Shown in pieces: positions 14,286 through 23,832 of a DNA stretch of 41,956 nucleotides. The translations under genes were made by a program, and so were the position numbers. The notes under the pieces were generated by a model. It saw only the letters and a list, made by a program, of their open reading frames with translations. It had not been told where the DNA came from and ran no database searches. The stretch covers positions 1 through 41,956 of the forward strand of contig CAYGBT010000026.1 of the NCBI GenBank assembly GCA_964348275.1, read 5' to 3'. Source of the DNA: CSP1-5 sp964348275 (GTDB taxonomy: Bacteria; Methylomirabilota; Methylomirabilia; Methylomirabilales; CSP1-5). The number at the start of each line of letters is the position of its first letter. Positions within the stretch are counted from its first letter, which is position 1.

Positions 14286-16088
14286 TCATCCGATGTCGGC
14301 TAACGTTTTGGCCTGGTCCACGAGGCCCCTAATCTCATCGAACCCCTTTTGCCAGAACCTGCGGTCACGGAAATCCACGCCAAGAGGCCTTAGGAGTACC
14401 TCGGGAGTGTCCGAGTCCCCCGCTTCGAGGAACTCCACGTATCTTGGAATGAAGGACGGGCCTTCCTCCTTGTACATCCGGTACAAAGAGAGGACGAGCA
14501 ACTGTCCGAAGACATAGCTGTAGCAGTAAAAACGAGTGTGAATGAAGTGCGGAATGTAGGACCAGCCGAGGCGGTACCCCGGAGTTATCTCAACGGCATC
14601 ACCGTAGTATCGCCCATTAGACGCCAGCCAGGCCTCCGTGAGCGTTTCGGACGTCAGGCGCGCCCGGCCCCGGGCTGCAAACACGGCCTGCTCGAATCGA
14701 GTCAAGACGTTCTGCCTGAAGACGGTTGCGCACGCATCCTCGATTTTCCCGCAGAGGAGAGCCAGTTGCACCCGCGGGTCCCGGCTTCTCGCAAGCATCT
14801 GATCGAAAACGAGAAATTCCGCGAAGACCGAGGCGGTCTCACAGGTGATGAGGGGAGGATCATAATTGAACGGAGTCTGTTTGCTGGCTAGGACACCGTG
14901 GAGTCCGTGACCGAGCTCATGGGCGACCGTCATCACATCTCGCAACGTGTCGGTGTAGTTGCACAGGATGTAGGGGTGCACGGCGGGCGAGGGAGAAGCG
15001 CAAAAGGCCCCGCCGCGTTTTCCCTTTCGAACTTCGGCGTCGATCCAGCCCCGGGTGAAAAAATCTCGTGCGATCTCGCTGAACCGAGGCGAAAGGGCTC
15101 CAAACGACTCCAGGATGACGGATCGGGCCTCCTCGAAAGTACAGGGGGGGAGCTCTCCATCGACTGGAGCATACTGGTCAAAGAGGGCGATCCGGTCCAA
15201 GCCCAAAAGCTTTGCCTTCAGGCGAAAGTAGTCTTGGGCGATCTGATAGTTCGCCTCGGTGACCTCCATCATCTGCTCGACCGCCTGGTGATCGATCTCG
15301 TTCGAGAGGTGGCGTTCCGCCATCGGGTCCGGAAAGCGCCGGAGCCGGTCCATTGTCAGGTGATCCTGAATCAAAGCGTCGTAGGTCAGGGTGAGGACGA
15401 GTTCGTTCCGTGCCAGGACTTCAAAGAGCGTCTCCATTGCCCGCGCGCGCAGGCTTCGGTCGGGGCGATGCAGCAAGGACAGCAGTTCGGACATCGTCAG
15501 CTCTTGGACCGTGCCATCTCGCTCGATCGGAAAACTGAGGGAGGAAACGAGCTCGGTAAAGAGGCGCCCGAAGGCCCGCCGGCCTGTGTTATCCTTTTCA
15601 TTGACGATCCGTTCCTCGGGCTCGCTCAGCTTATGAGGTCGGTACCGCCATCCGTGAGCGAGGTAGTGGCGGTATCCTGCCAGGAGGGGATCAGCAATCA
15701 ACCGGGTCGCCGCTGACTCCTCAAGATCGAGCCATTCGAGATCGAAGAAGAGGAGGTAATTCCGCACGCCGGTCAGCCACTGCTCGATCCGCTGTTGCAG
15801 GTCTTGGTACTCCGGTCGGAGGCTATCCGAGGCATAGAGCAGATTGGCATACGTCGCCACGCGGCTCATCGCGTCCTCGATACTCTCAAGCACCTGAAGC
15901 GCCTCGAGGAGATGTGAGGCCATCGGTCCTCCCGGGATGTGGATCGTTCCCCGATACCGTTGGGCGAAGGCCTCGGCTCGCTCCCGCACACTTTCCAGTG
16001 CCGCTCCGATGCGAGGGTCGTCGTGGGAAGCGAAGAGATCGCTTAGATCCCAGACCACTCCGGCGGCGCTTAATGTTGTCGCATGCAC
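14286..16088 (-). CDS. pepF: Oligoendopeptidase F-type M3 metallopeptidase
   Basis: 600 residues from GTG 16088, close to Bacillus PepF length; GGAGG lies 5 nt before it. WDLSDLF near residue 12 matches the family N-terminus. The zinc site is HELGHGLHG (HExxH), followed 25 residues later by the second Glu region TCETASVFAEFLVFD. The C-terminal substrate-binding helix FYCYSYVFGQLLVLSLYRMY is conserved. It hydrolyses short peptides in the cytoplasm. An ATG at 16211 in the same frame would overlap the divergent Kelch gene and has no ribosome binding site, so it is less likely. Confidence 0.92.
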   Translation of the reverse strand: MHATTLSAAGVVWDLSDLFASHDDPRIGAALESVRERAEAFAQRYRGTIHIPGGPMASHLLEALQVLESIEDAMSRVATYANLLYASDSLRPEYQDLQQRIEQWLTGVRNYLLFFDLEWLDLEESAATRLIADPLLAGYRHYLAHGWRYRPHKLSEPEERIVNEKDNTGRRAFGRLFTELVSSLSFPIERDGTVQELTMSELLSLLHRPDRSLRARAMETLFEVLARNELVLTLTYDALIQDHLTMDRLRRFPDPMAERHLSNEIDHQAVEQMMEVTEANYQIAQDYFRLKAKLLGLDRIALFDQYAPVDGELPPCTFEEARSVILESFGALSPRFSEIARDFFTRGWIDAEVRKGKRGGAFCASPSPAVHPYILCNYTDTLRDVMTVAHELGHGLHGVLASKQTPFNYDPPLITCETASVFAEFLVFDQMLARSRDPRVQLALLCGKIEDACATVFRQNVLTRFEQAVFAARGRARLTSETLTEAWLASNGRYYGDAVEITPGYRLGWSYIPHFIHTRFYCYSYVFGQLLVLSLYRMYKEEGPSFIPRYVEFLEAGDSDTPEVLLRPLGVDFRDRRFWQKGFDEIRGLVDQAKTLADIG

Positions 16089-16229
16089 GGCCTCCTCCGC
16101 TTCTCGGATAAGAAGTGACTCGTCCAATCCGGGGTATTGTACGGGAGCACAGGTGAGAAGGCAACAGCCGAGGACTTGCCCAAAGACTCCCTTCCCGGTA
16201 TCCTTCTGCATGAGAGGGAAACTGCCGAC

Positions 16230-17225
16230 ATGACGTTGATGGCAGGAGATCTAAAACAACGAAAAAGATTGGGCAGCAGGAGATCATTCACCGTCCTGAT
16301 CTCTCTCCTCCTCAGTCTTCCGCCGATGACTCTCGCCGCCTCTCTTGGAGCGTGGAAGACCGCGACTCCCATGCCGAGCAAACGGACTGAGGTCACCGCG
16401 GCGGAACTGAACGGCAAAATCTATGTGATTGGCGGCTTCGGCTATTTCTTCCTCGGAGGGGTCTCCAGTGCTGTCGAGGCCTATGACCCTGCGACCGATC
16501 AGTGGGAAAAGAGGGCCTCACTACTCCAGCCGCTCCACCATACGGCTGTCGCAGCGATAAACGGCAAACTGTACCTCGTCGGCGGGTATAAAAGGATTTG
16601 GCCCTGGAAGGCGATGAACACCGTGTGGGAATACGATCCCGCAGAGGACCGCTGGCGGAGAAAAGCCCCGATGCCGACGGCTCGCGGTGCCCTGGCGGTG
16701 GGGGTGCTCGGAGGAAAGATCTATGCGGTTGGGGGAAAGATGGGCAGGGAGGTCCTGCGAACGCTTGAGGTCTATGATCCGACCACCGACACCTGGCAAT
16801 CGCTCCCTTCGATGCCAACCCCTCGGGACCATCTGGCTGTCGCCGTCGTGAACGGTCTCCTGTACGCCATTGGAGGACGGCGGGGCGCCATGAGCCGCAA
16901 CGTGGCAGTCAATGAAGTCTACGACCCCAAAGCGAACCGATGGATCACGAGGGCTCCGATGCCCACCGCCCGAGGCGGCATCGCTGCCGCAGTGGTGGGA
17001 GACCGGTTATACGTGTTTGGCGGGGAGAACCCCGACCAGACTTTTGAGAATACCGAGGCCTACGATCCAAAAACAGACCGATGGGTAACCCTCAAGCCGA
17101 TGCCCACGGCACGCCACGGACTGGGGGCCGTCTCTTGGGAGGGGCACATCTATGTGATTGGCGGAGGTCCAAGTCCGGGCGGTTCTCGGAGTAACGTGAA
17201 CGAGGTGTTTATACCGCCGCAGTGA
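16230..17225 (+). CDS. Secreted Kelch-repeat protein
   Basis: 331 residues. A signal peptide is visible (RRSFTVLISLLLSLPPMTLAA). Six Kelch repeats follow, each with the GG doublet and a Tyr/Trp pair: KIYVIGGFGY...YDPATDQWEKRA, KLYLVGGYKR, KIYAVGGKMG...YDPTTDTWQSLP, LLYAIGGRRG...YDPKANRWITRA, RLYVFGGENP...YDPKTDRWVTLK, and HIYVIGGGPS. They should form a closed six-bladed propeller outside the cytoplasm. Some bacterial Kelch proteins of this form are sialate mutarotases (NanM), others are only binding scaffolds; no sialic acid genes are nearby. The start is uncertain because the ribosome binding site is weak. Confidence 0.88.
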   Translation: MTLMAGDLKQRKRLGSRRSFTVLISLLLSLPPMTLAASLGAWKTATPMPSKRTEVTAAELNGKIYVIGGFGYFFLGGVSSAVEAYDPATDQWEKRASLLQPLHHTAVAAINGKLYLVGGYKRIWPWKAMNTVWEYDPAEDRWRRKAPMPTARGALAVGVLGGKIYAVGGKMGREVLRTLEVYDPTTDTWQSLPSMPTPRDHLAVAVVNGLLYAIGGRRGAMSRNVAVNEVYDPKANRWITRAPMPTARGGIAAAVVGDRLYVFGGENPDQTFENTEAYDPKTDRWVTLKPMPTARHGLGAVSWEGHIYVIGGGPSPGGSRSNVNEVFIPPQ

Positions 17226-17228
17226 TTT

Positions 17229-17263
17229 GGTTCGGGGTTCATAGTTCAGCGTTCATGGTTCAG
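17229..17263. repeat. Heptad tandem repeat (five units)
   Basis: Five consecutive 7-mers: GGTTCGG, GGTTCAT, AGTTCAG, CGTTCAT, GGTTCAG. Same family as the arrays at 14176-14275 and 36545-36565, placed between the Kelch and squalene synthase genes. Confidence 0.8.
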
Positions 17264-17303
17264 TCGTTAAAGCTCAAGATTAAGAGTGGCTGGTTAAGCG
17301 GCT

Positions 17304-18338
17304 ATGGGGAAATGGAATTCTGATCTTTTCGGCGACATCCTCAAGCGGGTGAGCCGGACGTTCTTTCTGAGCCTGAATATCCTACCAAGAGACGTCAGGC
17401 AACCGGTGGGTCTCGCCTACCTCTTTGCCCGAGCCGCCGACACCATCGCCGACACGAGACTCATCAGCCGGGACAAGCGCCTCGAATACTTGGAACTGTT
17501 CCAGGGCGAACTCCGGGGGAACGGATCGAATCGTCTCTGGGAGATCAAAGAGGCGCTCACCGGTCCCCAAAAAATCCCCGAGGAGCGAGATCTCTTGGCT
17601 CGACTCGAGGAGTGTTTTGCAATCTATCATGCGCTGGACCCTGTAGACCAGAAACGCATCCAGGATCTCATCCTGACCATCACCCAAGGAATGCAGATGG
17701 ACCTCACCACTTTCCCGGTAGAAGGGGAAGGCTACCCCATTCCCTTGAAAATCCGCGACGACCTCGACCGGTATACTTATCTCGTCGCGGGATGCGTTGG
17801 CGAATTCTGGACCGAGATTCATATGGCCCATCGCCCTGCCCTCCGAGGGTGGGATGTAGCTGAGATGAAAGAACGCGGGGTCCGGTTCGGGAAGGGACTG
17901 CAGATGACCAACATCCTTCGAGACCTGAGCAGGGACCTTCGGCTGGGACGATGCTATCTGCCGCAGGAGGACCTTGAGAGGCTCGGCCTCACGGCGGCGG
18001 CCCTTCTCGATCCCGAAGCCATTGCTCGTGTGAAACCCCTCCTTCAAGACCTCCTCAAGGTCACCCTGAGCCATTACTGGGAAGGATGGAGTTACACGCT
18101 GGCCATCCCCAGGCGAGAGATCCGAATGCGGCTTGCCTGCGCCTGGCCTCTCCTCATCGGTCTGAAAACCCTCGCCCTCGTGGCGCAATCTGAAAACCTT
18201 CTCGACCCGGCGACCGTCGTCAAGATTTCACGGGCCGAGGTCTACAGGACGCTCCTCCGCTCGCTGACCCTGATTAGCTCCAACCGCTCTCTGACCAGGT
18301 ATTACCAGGCCGTCCAAGAGCGCATCCCCTTGGGGTGA
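17304..18338 (+). CDS. Squalene/phytoene synthase family protein
   Basis: 344 residues. Both Asp-rich motifs for prenyl diphosphate Mg binding are present: DTIADT near residue 47 (in YLFARAADTIADTRLISRDK) and DLSRDL near residue 210 (TNILRDLSRDLRLGRCYLPQ). The family joins two farnesyl-PP (squalene) or two geranylgeranyl-PP (phytoene) head-to-head. The NILRDLSRD...GRCYLP form is closer to squalene/presqualene synthases, but no hopanoid or carotenoid gene is adjacent, so the product is open. It overlaps the next gene by 4 nt (GTGA). Confidence 0.9.
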   Translation: MGKWNSDLFGDILKRVSRTFFLSLNILPRDVRQPVGLAYLFARAADTIADTRLISRDKRLEYLELFQGELRGNGSNRLWEIKEALTGPQKIPEERDLLARLEECFAIYHALDPVDQKRIQDLILTITQGMQMDLTTFPVEGEGYPIPLKIRDDLDRYTYLVAGCVGEFWTEIHMAHRPALRGWDVAEMKERGVRFGKGLQMTNILRDLSRDLRLGRCYLPQEDLERLGLTAAALLDPEAIARVKPLLQDLLKVTLSHYWEGWSYTLAIPRREIRMRLACAWPLLIGLKTLALVAQSENLLDPATVVKISRAEVYRTLLRSLTLISSNRSLTRYYQAVQERIPLG

Positions 18339-18526
18339 AGAAAATGGAAAAGCCCTTCATTGCCATCACGGTACACAAGGTCCCCCACAAGCAGTTTTGT
18401 GGCGTGGTCATCCTGAGCCAGGAATCGGACGGCTCCTGGTCTGGTCGGTGCAGCAAATGCGGTGAGGTTTTTCGGGTCGAGCAGGACTCCAAGTTCAAGG
18501 CTCGCGTCCTCGCGATGCGAAACTAA
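18335..18526 (+). CDS. Small cysteine-containing protein, 63 residues
   Basis: It starts at GTG 18335 overlapping the stop of the squalene/phytoene synthase gene (GTGA), so translational coupling is likely; ATG 18344 is an alternative. It has CSKC (SGRCSKCGEVFRV), the half of a zinc ribbon, plus one Cys in KQFCGVVIL. Such short one-knuckle proteins are common and uncharacterised. Confidence 0.65.
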   Translation: MKKMEKPFIAITVHKVPHKQFCGVVILSQESDGSWSGRCSKCGEVFRVEQDSKFKARVLAMRN

Positions 18527-18557
18527 AAAGAGGATGAAGGGAGCAAGGATCAGGGGG

Positions 18558-19508
18558 TTAGGTGGGAAGGATCCAGGTTTGTCCGATAGAGTCGAGGACG
18601 ATGCAATCAGTGGCGGGGCCGGCGACTCTTTTCAGGCGCGTGATCGGTTCGAAGACCGGCTCATCTGACACCTGAAAAGTCCGCCAGTGCATCGGGATCA
18701 AATATCTCGCGCCAATGTCACGGAACAACTGCCAAGCCTGTTCAGGACTCGTATGAGCTTTGATCCATGGGTTGTAGGCGCCGATTCCAAGGATCGCCAC
18801 ATCCACCCGGCGGCCCTTCAGTGCTCGGGTAACGCGGTCGGTGTATGCGGTATCTCCGGCAAAGAGCACGTTTACTCCGTCCTTGGAAAGGAGATAGCCG
18901 TTATAGCCTCGATCGCGGTCCCAGGGGTATCGGCGCCCGTAGTGCTTCACGTGGATGGCCTCGATCCGGACCCCATCGACCTCAGCGGTCTCATTCCAGT
19001 GAAGTTCCTGTAACTCACCCAATCCAAGATCCGCCACAAATTCGGTGGTGTCGGACGCCAGGATCACGGGTGGCTTCGATGGAAGCCGGTACAGGGAAGG
19101 CCTATCGATGTGGTCCATGTGAGCGTGGGACAACATGAGCAGATCTAACGGAGGCAGATCCTGAAGCGGTAACGCAGGCGCAGCTAATCGCGGCGGTCCA
19201 AGGGTCAACAGCCCCATGGGGCGGAGACCGATCCGGTTAAAGAACGCGGGATCGGTTAAAATCGTGGTCCCGTTCAGGCGGAGGAGGAACGTGGCATGCC
19301 CGATCCATGCCACGGTGAGCCCATGCCCAGGCCACCTCCTCGGATCGGGTGGCTCCGGCCACACGTAGCGGTCTGCCGCATTCGGCGGTAACTCGGGCCC
19401 AGTGAGTATGCGACCGAAACGGCCACACCCTGCCATGACGAAAGCCGTCGCCGCGCCCAGCAGAAAGCGCCGCCGTGTGATTGCGGATAGAGCAAGCCTC
19501 TCAGTCAA
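18558..19508 (-). CDS. MBL-fold metallo-hydrolase, Tat-type lipoprotein
   Basis: 316 residues. The N-terminus has a twin-arginine motif (ITRRRFLLGAATAF) and a lipobox (VMAGC), so it is probably Tat-exported and lipid-anchored. The catalytic core has LTVAWIGHATFLLRL, the zinc motif SHAHMDHID (HxHxDH), IHVKHYG, LFAGDTAYTD (bridging Asp) and LIPMHWRTF (His). These match the UlaG/NAPE-PLD-like branch of the superfamily. TTG 19508 is favoured because AAGGA lies 8 nt before it; TTG 19514 is also possible. Its start overlaps the stop of the upstream coiled-coil gene, so the two are co-transcribed. Substrate unknown. Confidence 0.87.
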   Translation of the reverse strand: MTERLALSAITRRRFLLGAATAFVMAGCGRFGRILTGPELPPNAADRYVWPEPPDPRRWPGHGLTVAWIGHATFLLRLNGTTILTDPAFFNRIGLRPMGLLTLGPPRLAAPALPLQDLPPLDLLMLSHAHMDHIDRPSLYRLPSKPPVILASDTTEFVADLGLGELQELHWNETAEVDGVRIEAIHVKHYGRRYPWDRDRGYNGYLLSKDGVNVLFAGDTAYTDRVTRALKGRRVDVAILGIGAYNPWIKAHTSPEQAWQLFRDIGARYLIPMHWRTFQVSDEPVFEPITRLKRVAGPATDCIVLDSIGQTWILPT

Positions 19509-19812
19509 GGTCAATATCCTTCGGTGGTGGTGGCGTTTCAGGCGTATCCTTGGCCTTTTTCAGCAGTTCTTGAAACTTCCGATCTAAGACCTTCCCCTTG
19601 TCTTTCTCCGCCTGCATGCGCTCCTTAAACCGAGCATCCCGTTGGGCCGTTTCCGTCTTCAGGGCCTCCACCGCCTCTTTCAGATCGGTGACGTTGCTTG
19701 GCTTAGGTGGTGGTTCGTGATGAAGGACCACCCCGAGCGTCAGGTCAACGGTCAGGCGAGCCTCACAACAAGGACAGGTCACTACTGCCGAGGTTTTCGG
19801 ACTTTCATGCAT
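19501..19812 (-). CDS. Zinc-knuckle coiled-coil protein, 103 residues
   Basis: The ATG follows GAGGAGATGTCGG. A CPCC knuckle (VVTCPCCEARLTVDLTLGVV) near the N-terminus is followed by a proline patch and a long charged helix (DLKEAVEALKTETAQRDARF, then KERMQAEKDKGKVLDRKF) that should form a coiled coil. It overlaps the start of the MBL-fold gene by a few bases. Function unknown. Confidence 0.75.
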   Translation of the reverse strand: MHESPKTSAVVTCPCCEARLTVDLTLGVVLHHEPPPKPSNVTDLKEAVEALKTETAQRDARFKERMQAEKDKGKVLDRKFQELLKKAKDTPETPPPPKDIDLD

Positions 19813-20240
19813 CCGACATCTCCTCCTCGGGTTCTGCGCCCCGGGACAGTCCCGTGGGCTTCACCCAAACACCTTCCCCTTTCAATTGGCGTTATTGTAA
19901 AGAAGAACCCCTACAAACGCAAGAGTGGGCAACGCGAATCTGCATCCTGTGCTTCCCCTTCCTCCCGCCCGGAACACTACTGTTCGTCGCCCCAGAGGGG
20001 GACTACGATACCCTGTTCGTCCGTCCCAGGACACGACTTCTCGCGTTCGGGTCATCATCAAGAGGTCCTTCTCGAGTCCCTCCCTGGGGATCTATCTATG
20101 TCTTCCCGCGGTGAGAGAAAAGAAGCAGCGGGGGACGGTAGGAAAAGGCAAATTATTACTCCTGAACGCATGGTGCGGACCTGCTATAAAAGTCTACGAA
20201 GACCTCGGAAGGTCAACAGAGGATACAAGGAAGAGGTGAG
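19813..20240. other. Intergenic region, 428 nt, mostly unexplained
   Basis: Upstream of the coiled-coil gene there is a plausible minus-strand promoter: TTGCGT (19922-19917), 17-nt spacer, TACAAT (19899-19894). The rest shows no convincing gene. A 48-codon plus-strand frame ending at 20243 has no ribosome binding site and a biased, arginine/lysine-rich composition. Confidence 0.4.
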
Positions 20241-21656
20241 CTAATCCGAGAGCAAGGCAGTCAGTTCTCCTACGTCTTTGAGATATTCAATCTTCCTCAC
20301 CAGGTCGACCACCTGCTCCGCCTTGTCGGACGGCCATCGGCTGAATGCGGCGCACCCGCGAAACTTGTCCGCGACCTCGTCGTAGCTCATAGGGTTCGCT
20401 GGGCTCCCCTTGCCGAAATCGGCACGGCCAGCGATAGTACGACCGTCTTTGAGGGCAATCTCAATGATCGTAGTCATCTTGTCATAACCCGCGGCCTCAG
20501 CCTCAGGGTGCACACCAAACTCGACTTTTCCGATCATTGCCTGAACGTCCGTCCGGTTGACTACTGTATCCGTGAACTCGGGCAGGCCAGCCTTGCCTTC
20601 GAGCAGCAAGATTGCCATGCAGAATTCCATGCTGAACTTCGCCTCCAGCTCGGTCCTGGGCCGGTGGTGGATGAGGGCATTAGGCATATTCTGGTTCGTG
20701 CCGATTTTTACCCGCTGTACCTGATCGGCTCTGATGTCGTGCTCGTGAATTAGCTCGAGCATCTTGGTCATCCCCGGGTGCGTAAGGGATCCCGAGGGGT
20801 GAGGCTTGATCGATACACCCGGGTCCAGGAACGTCCAGGGTCTGCCAAGTTTTCCCTGTATCGAGCCCTCGTCGTAGCCGCCGCCCGCCGCCCGAAAAAA
20901 CCCTCGAGGCGCTTCCAGAATGTTTGGCGCCGCCGTGAAGCCGAGTCGCGCCAGCTCGGCGGCAACCACGCCACTCTCCGAGGCGCGACCGGCATGGAAG
21001 GGCTTCATCATGGTGCCGAAATTTTCACGCAGACCCGCCGACTGGCTGCCTGCAATCCCGAGGGCAATGCGGACCATTTCCGTAGAAAAGCCGAACAGGT
21101 TCGCCAGCGCCGCTGCAGCGCCGAAGGTTCCGCAGGTCGCGGTCGAATGGAACCCATGTTGATAGTGTCGTGGGCTTATCGCTTCGGAAATCTTGCATTC
21201 GACTTCGACGCCCACATGGTAGGCCGTCATCAAGTCCCTGCCGGATCGTCGGTCGCGCTCTCCCACCGCCAGGACGGCGGGCAGCACCGGCGCGGTGGGG
21301 TGCGTGAGCAGGCCGTAGACGCGGTCCTTGCCCACTGCCAACTGAGTGTCGTCATAATCATCCGCATGGATGGCCGTACCGTTAGCGAAGGCGGCGAATC
21401 TTACAGGCACGCGCAGGCCAGATCCAATGACGGTGGCGACGCCGCTGGTACACCCGAGATCTTGAAGGTGGCGCCGGACCAGCGTTCCGCTCTCGGCCAC
21501 GGAACCCGCGAGGGCCAAGCCCAGCCCGTCGAGGATGGACTTCTTGCCAAGGGGAAAGAGCTCTTCGGGAATATCCGAATACCGTGTTGATGCGATGAAA
21601 TCAGCCACATAGGCAGTCAAAGACTGTGCCGCTGTCCCAACCTGATTCGCGTTCAT
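20241..21656 (-). CDS. MmgE/PrpD family protein
   Basis: 471 residues, the normal family length, with GGGGGAAT upstream. Recognisable segments are SILDGLGLALAGSVAESG, FANGTAIHADDYDDTQLAVG (conserved Asp/His region) and TYGFHSTATCGTFGAA-like HGFHSTATCGTFGAAAALAN, then IALGIAGSQSAGLRENFGTM and MKPFHAGRASESGVVAAELA. Characterised members are 2-methylcitrate dehydratase and cis-aconitate decarboxylase, so a dehydratase/decarboxylase of a polycarboxylate is a fair inference. It sits 91 nt downstream of TctA and is probably the last gene of that run, so its substrate may be what the transporter brings in. Confidence 0.9.
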   Translation of the reverse strand: MNANQVGTAAQSLTAYVADFIASTRYSDIPEELFPLGKKSILDGLGLALAGSVAESGTLVRRHLQDLGCTSGVATVIGSGLRVPVRFAAFANGTAIHADDYDDTQLAVGKDRVYGLLTHPTAPVLPAVLAVGERDRRSGRDLMTAYHVGVEVECKISEAISPRHYQHGFHSTATCGTFGAAAALANLFGFSTEMVRIALGIAGSQSAGLRENFGTMMKPFHAGRASESGVVAAELARLGFTAAPNILEAPRGFFRAAGGGYDEGSIQGKLGRPWTFLDPGVSIKPHPSGSLTHPGMTKMLELIHEHDIRADQVQRVKIGTNQNMPNALIHHRPRTELEAKFSMEFCMAILLLEGKAGLPEFTDTVVNRTDVQAMIGKVEFGVHPEAEAAGYDKMTTIIEIALKDGRTIAGRADFGKGSPANPMSYDEVADKFRGCAAFSRWPSDKAEQVVDLVRKIEYLKDVGELTALLSD

Positions 21657-21747
21657 CTGCTGATTCCCCCCTGTTTGCTGTAGGCCTATGCTGTAACAGG
21701 CATGCTCGTTTCCTCGGGCGATCCGCGAACATTCGCGCGTTCGAGGG

Positions 21748-23259
21748 CTACTTCTCGAGTGATCCCGCCCCGACCGTACGCTGTCTCATGGCCCAAGCCA
21801 CCCCTTTTCCAATCATCGGCCACGAAAGGCTGACCGCAGTAAACAAGAAAAGCACGAGGGCAATCGGCCGCTTGAAAAAGCCAAGCCAGGACTGATCAAA
21901 GATGATCAACGACTGTTTCAAGGAGCTTTCTAGCAGTTCGCCCAGAATGAGCCCGATGATCAGGGGCGCAGGCGTAAAGCCGTACCGGCGAAACACGAAG
22001 CCGATAAACCCCAAGCCCAGCATGATCCACACGTCGAGGAAGGACTGATTTAACGAGTAGGACCCGACGACCGCGAGGGCAAACACAGCTGGCCACAGAA
22101 AGGTCCGGGGGATGAGCGTGACCCGCGCAAACAGCTTCGCCCCGAGCAGACCCAGGACGAGAAATATCAGATTCGCGGTCAGCATGGCCGCAAAGATGGC
22201 GTACAGGAAATGCGGCTGTCGATTGAACAGATGCGGTCCGGGCCGAAGACCATGCAAGAGGAGTGCGCCGAGGATGACGGCCGTCGTGGCGCTTCCCGGA
22301 ATACCCAGGGCCAGGGTCGGGACCATCGCGCCTCCCGTCGCCGCGTTGTTGGCGGTCTCAGGACCGGCGATGCCCTCGATCGCGCCCTTGCCAAATTCGT
22401 CTTTGTTCTTGGACCAGCGTCTGGCCTCACTGTACCCGATCAGGGCGGCGACCGTTCCCCCCTCCGCCGGCAGGATCCCGATAAAGGTTCCAATTCCGCA
22501 TGACCTGGCGATGGTCGGCCAGACCTTTTTGAAGTCTGCCTTGGTGGGCAGTTTGATGGCGGTGAAGGCCACACGCTCAAAGACGATATCGAGCGAAGAC
22601 GCCTGGATCAGAAGCTCGCTGACAGCGAAAATGCCGATCAGCACAGGTATGAAATGGATTCCCTCGGTCAATTCCGGAACCCCGAAGGTGAAGCGCTCCA
22701 CACCGGTGGTGAAGTCGATTCCAACCGTGGCCAAGAGCACCCCAAAGGCGCCTCCAATGAGGTTCTTCACCGCCGACTCGCCACTGATCGAAGCAAGCAT
22801 GGAGAGTGCAAACACCGCCAGCGCGAAATACTCCGGAGGACCAAAGTCATAGGCGAGGCGGGCCAGCAGCGGGGCTGCAATGATCAGCACGATGACGCTG
22901 AAGATGCCGCCGATGGTGCTGCTCACCGCAGCCATGCCGAGGGCTCGTCCGGCTTCACCCCGTACTGCCATCGGATACCCATCGAAGGCAGTGGCTGCCG
23001 CCGGCGGAGCGCCTGGGGCATTAATGAGGATCGCCGTAATTGAGCCGCCGTAGGTGCCGGCGCAGTATAATGACGCCAGCATCGCGATGGCCGGGATCGG
23101 CTCCATGGCAATGGTGAACGGCAGCAGCAGCGCCGTTGCCATCGTCGAACTTAATCCCGGCAGGGCACCGACCAGGACCCCGGCAACGGTGCCAAAAAAA
23201 ACGACCGCGAGCAGATACGGATCTGTGATTAAGGAGACTCCGAAGAGAAATGCTTCCAC
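21748..23259 (-). CDS. tctA: Tripartite tricarboxylate transporter, large permease (module B)
   Basis: 503 residues, about 11-12 membrane helices. The TctA signature near the N-terminus is clear: GVLVGALPGLSSTMATALLL, then YCAGTYGGSITAILINAPGA, then TAFDGYPMAVRGEAGRALG. A second copy of the glycine-rich motif, GTFIGILPAEGGTVAALIGY, is in the middle. GTG start at 23259, 9 nt after the TctB stop, indicating tight coupling. TctA with TctB forms the ion-coupled channel fed by the TctC binding protein. Confidence 0.95.
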   Translation of the reverse strand: MEAFLFGVSLITDPYLLAVVFFGTVAGVLVGALPGLSSTMATALLLPFTIAMEPIPAIAMLASLYCAGTYGGSITAILINAPGAPPAAATAFDGYPMAVRGEAGRALGMAAVSSTIGGIFSVIVLIIAAPLLARLAYDFGPPEYFALAVFALSMLASISGESAVKNLIGGAFGVLLATVGIDFTTGVERFTFGVPELTEGIHFIPVLIGIFAVSELLIQASSLDIVFERVAFTAIKLPTKADFKKVWPTIARSCGIGTFIGILPAEGGTVAALIGYSEARRWSKNKDEFGKGAIEGIAGPETANNAATGGAMVPTLALGIPGSATTAVILGALLLHGLRPGPHLFNRQPHFLYAIFAAMLTANLIFLVLGLLGAKLFARVTLIPRTFLWPAVFALAVVGSYSLNQSFLDVWIMLGLGFIGFVFRRYGFTPAPLIIGLILGELLESSLKQSLIIFDQSWLGFFKRPIALVLFLFTAVSLSWPMIGKGVAWAMRQRTVGAGSLEK

Positions 23260-23268
23260 GGCACGACG

Positions 23269-23793
23269 CTAACGGATGAATGCCTCGAAAATTCCCCAGT
23301 AGAAACGAACCTGCAAGATCTTAACGAACAGGCCGTACACAGCGGTCGGAAACAGCACGGCGTAGATCAGAACGAATGGATACCGACGTTCGCCCCACAG
23401 AATGGGTAATGCGAGCAAGAAAAGTGACATCGTGACCAATGTTCCAAGCCATGCGTGAACGACCATGAAAAGAATGAGAATCGTCCCGGTGTAAACCGCG
23501 GTCCTGGGCACGAACTTGCGCTTCTTTGCAGGTCTTTTTCGAGCCTGGAACATCATCACCACGGTGAGCGCGGCGATCACACCCAGGATGAGCTGCGGGA
23601 AACGCTCCGGAGGGACATTCTGTGAGAGACTCGGCGGAACAGTTTCAAAGGTCAGCGTGATCCCGTACAAGATGGCGCACACGAGGAGGATCACGGCACC
23701 AACAATGTAGTCTGCCGGAATCCGGGACTTGGGGGGCGGCTCCACGGTCCCCCTCGTCCCGCCTCCCGTTACCACTTGTCTCTGATCCGACAT
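23269..23793 (-). CDS. tctB: Tripartite tricarboxylate transporter, small permease TctB (module B)
   Basis: 174 residues, four hydrophobic helices typical of TctB: YIVGAVILLVCAILYGITLT, FPQLILGVIAALTVVMMF, GTILILFMVVHAWLGTLVTM, and FVLIYAVLFPTAVYGLFV. The N-terminal 30 residues are cytosolic. It lies 39 nt after TctC and 9 nt before TctA in the usual C-B-A order. Confidence 0.9.
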   Translation of the reverse strand: MSDQRQVVTGGGTRGTVEPPPKSRIPADYIVGAVILLVCAILYGITLTFETVPPSLSQNVPPERFPQLILGVIAALTVVMMFQARKRPAKKRKFVPRTAVYTGTILILFMVVHAWLGTLVTMSLFLLALPILWGERRYPFVLIYAVLFPTAVYGLFVKILQVRFYWGIFEAFIR

Positions 23794-23832
23794 AGGTGTT
23801 GATGCCGAGCAGCCCGCCGCCTGTAGGCCCCC

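Noticed and set aside
14898..15716. 272-codon plus-strand open frame
   Set aside because: Shadow of the oligoendopeptidase gene; no ribosome binding site or recognisable domain.
16088..16211. Longer PepF start at ATG 16211
   Set aside because: No ribosome binding site. The extra 41 residues do not resemble the family and would crowd the divergent Kelch gene.
19642..20244. Plus-strand frames in the 19.8-20.2 kb gap, including a 48-codon frame ending at 20243
   Set aside because: No ribosome binding site, no homology by eye, and composition unlike the real genes.
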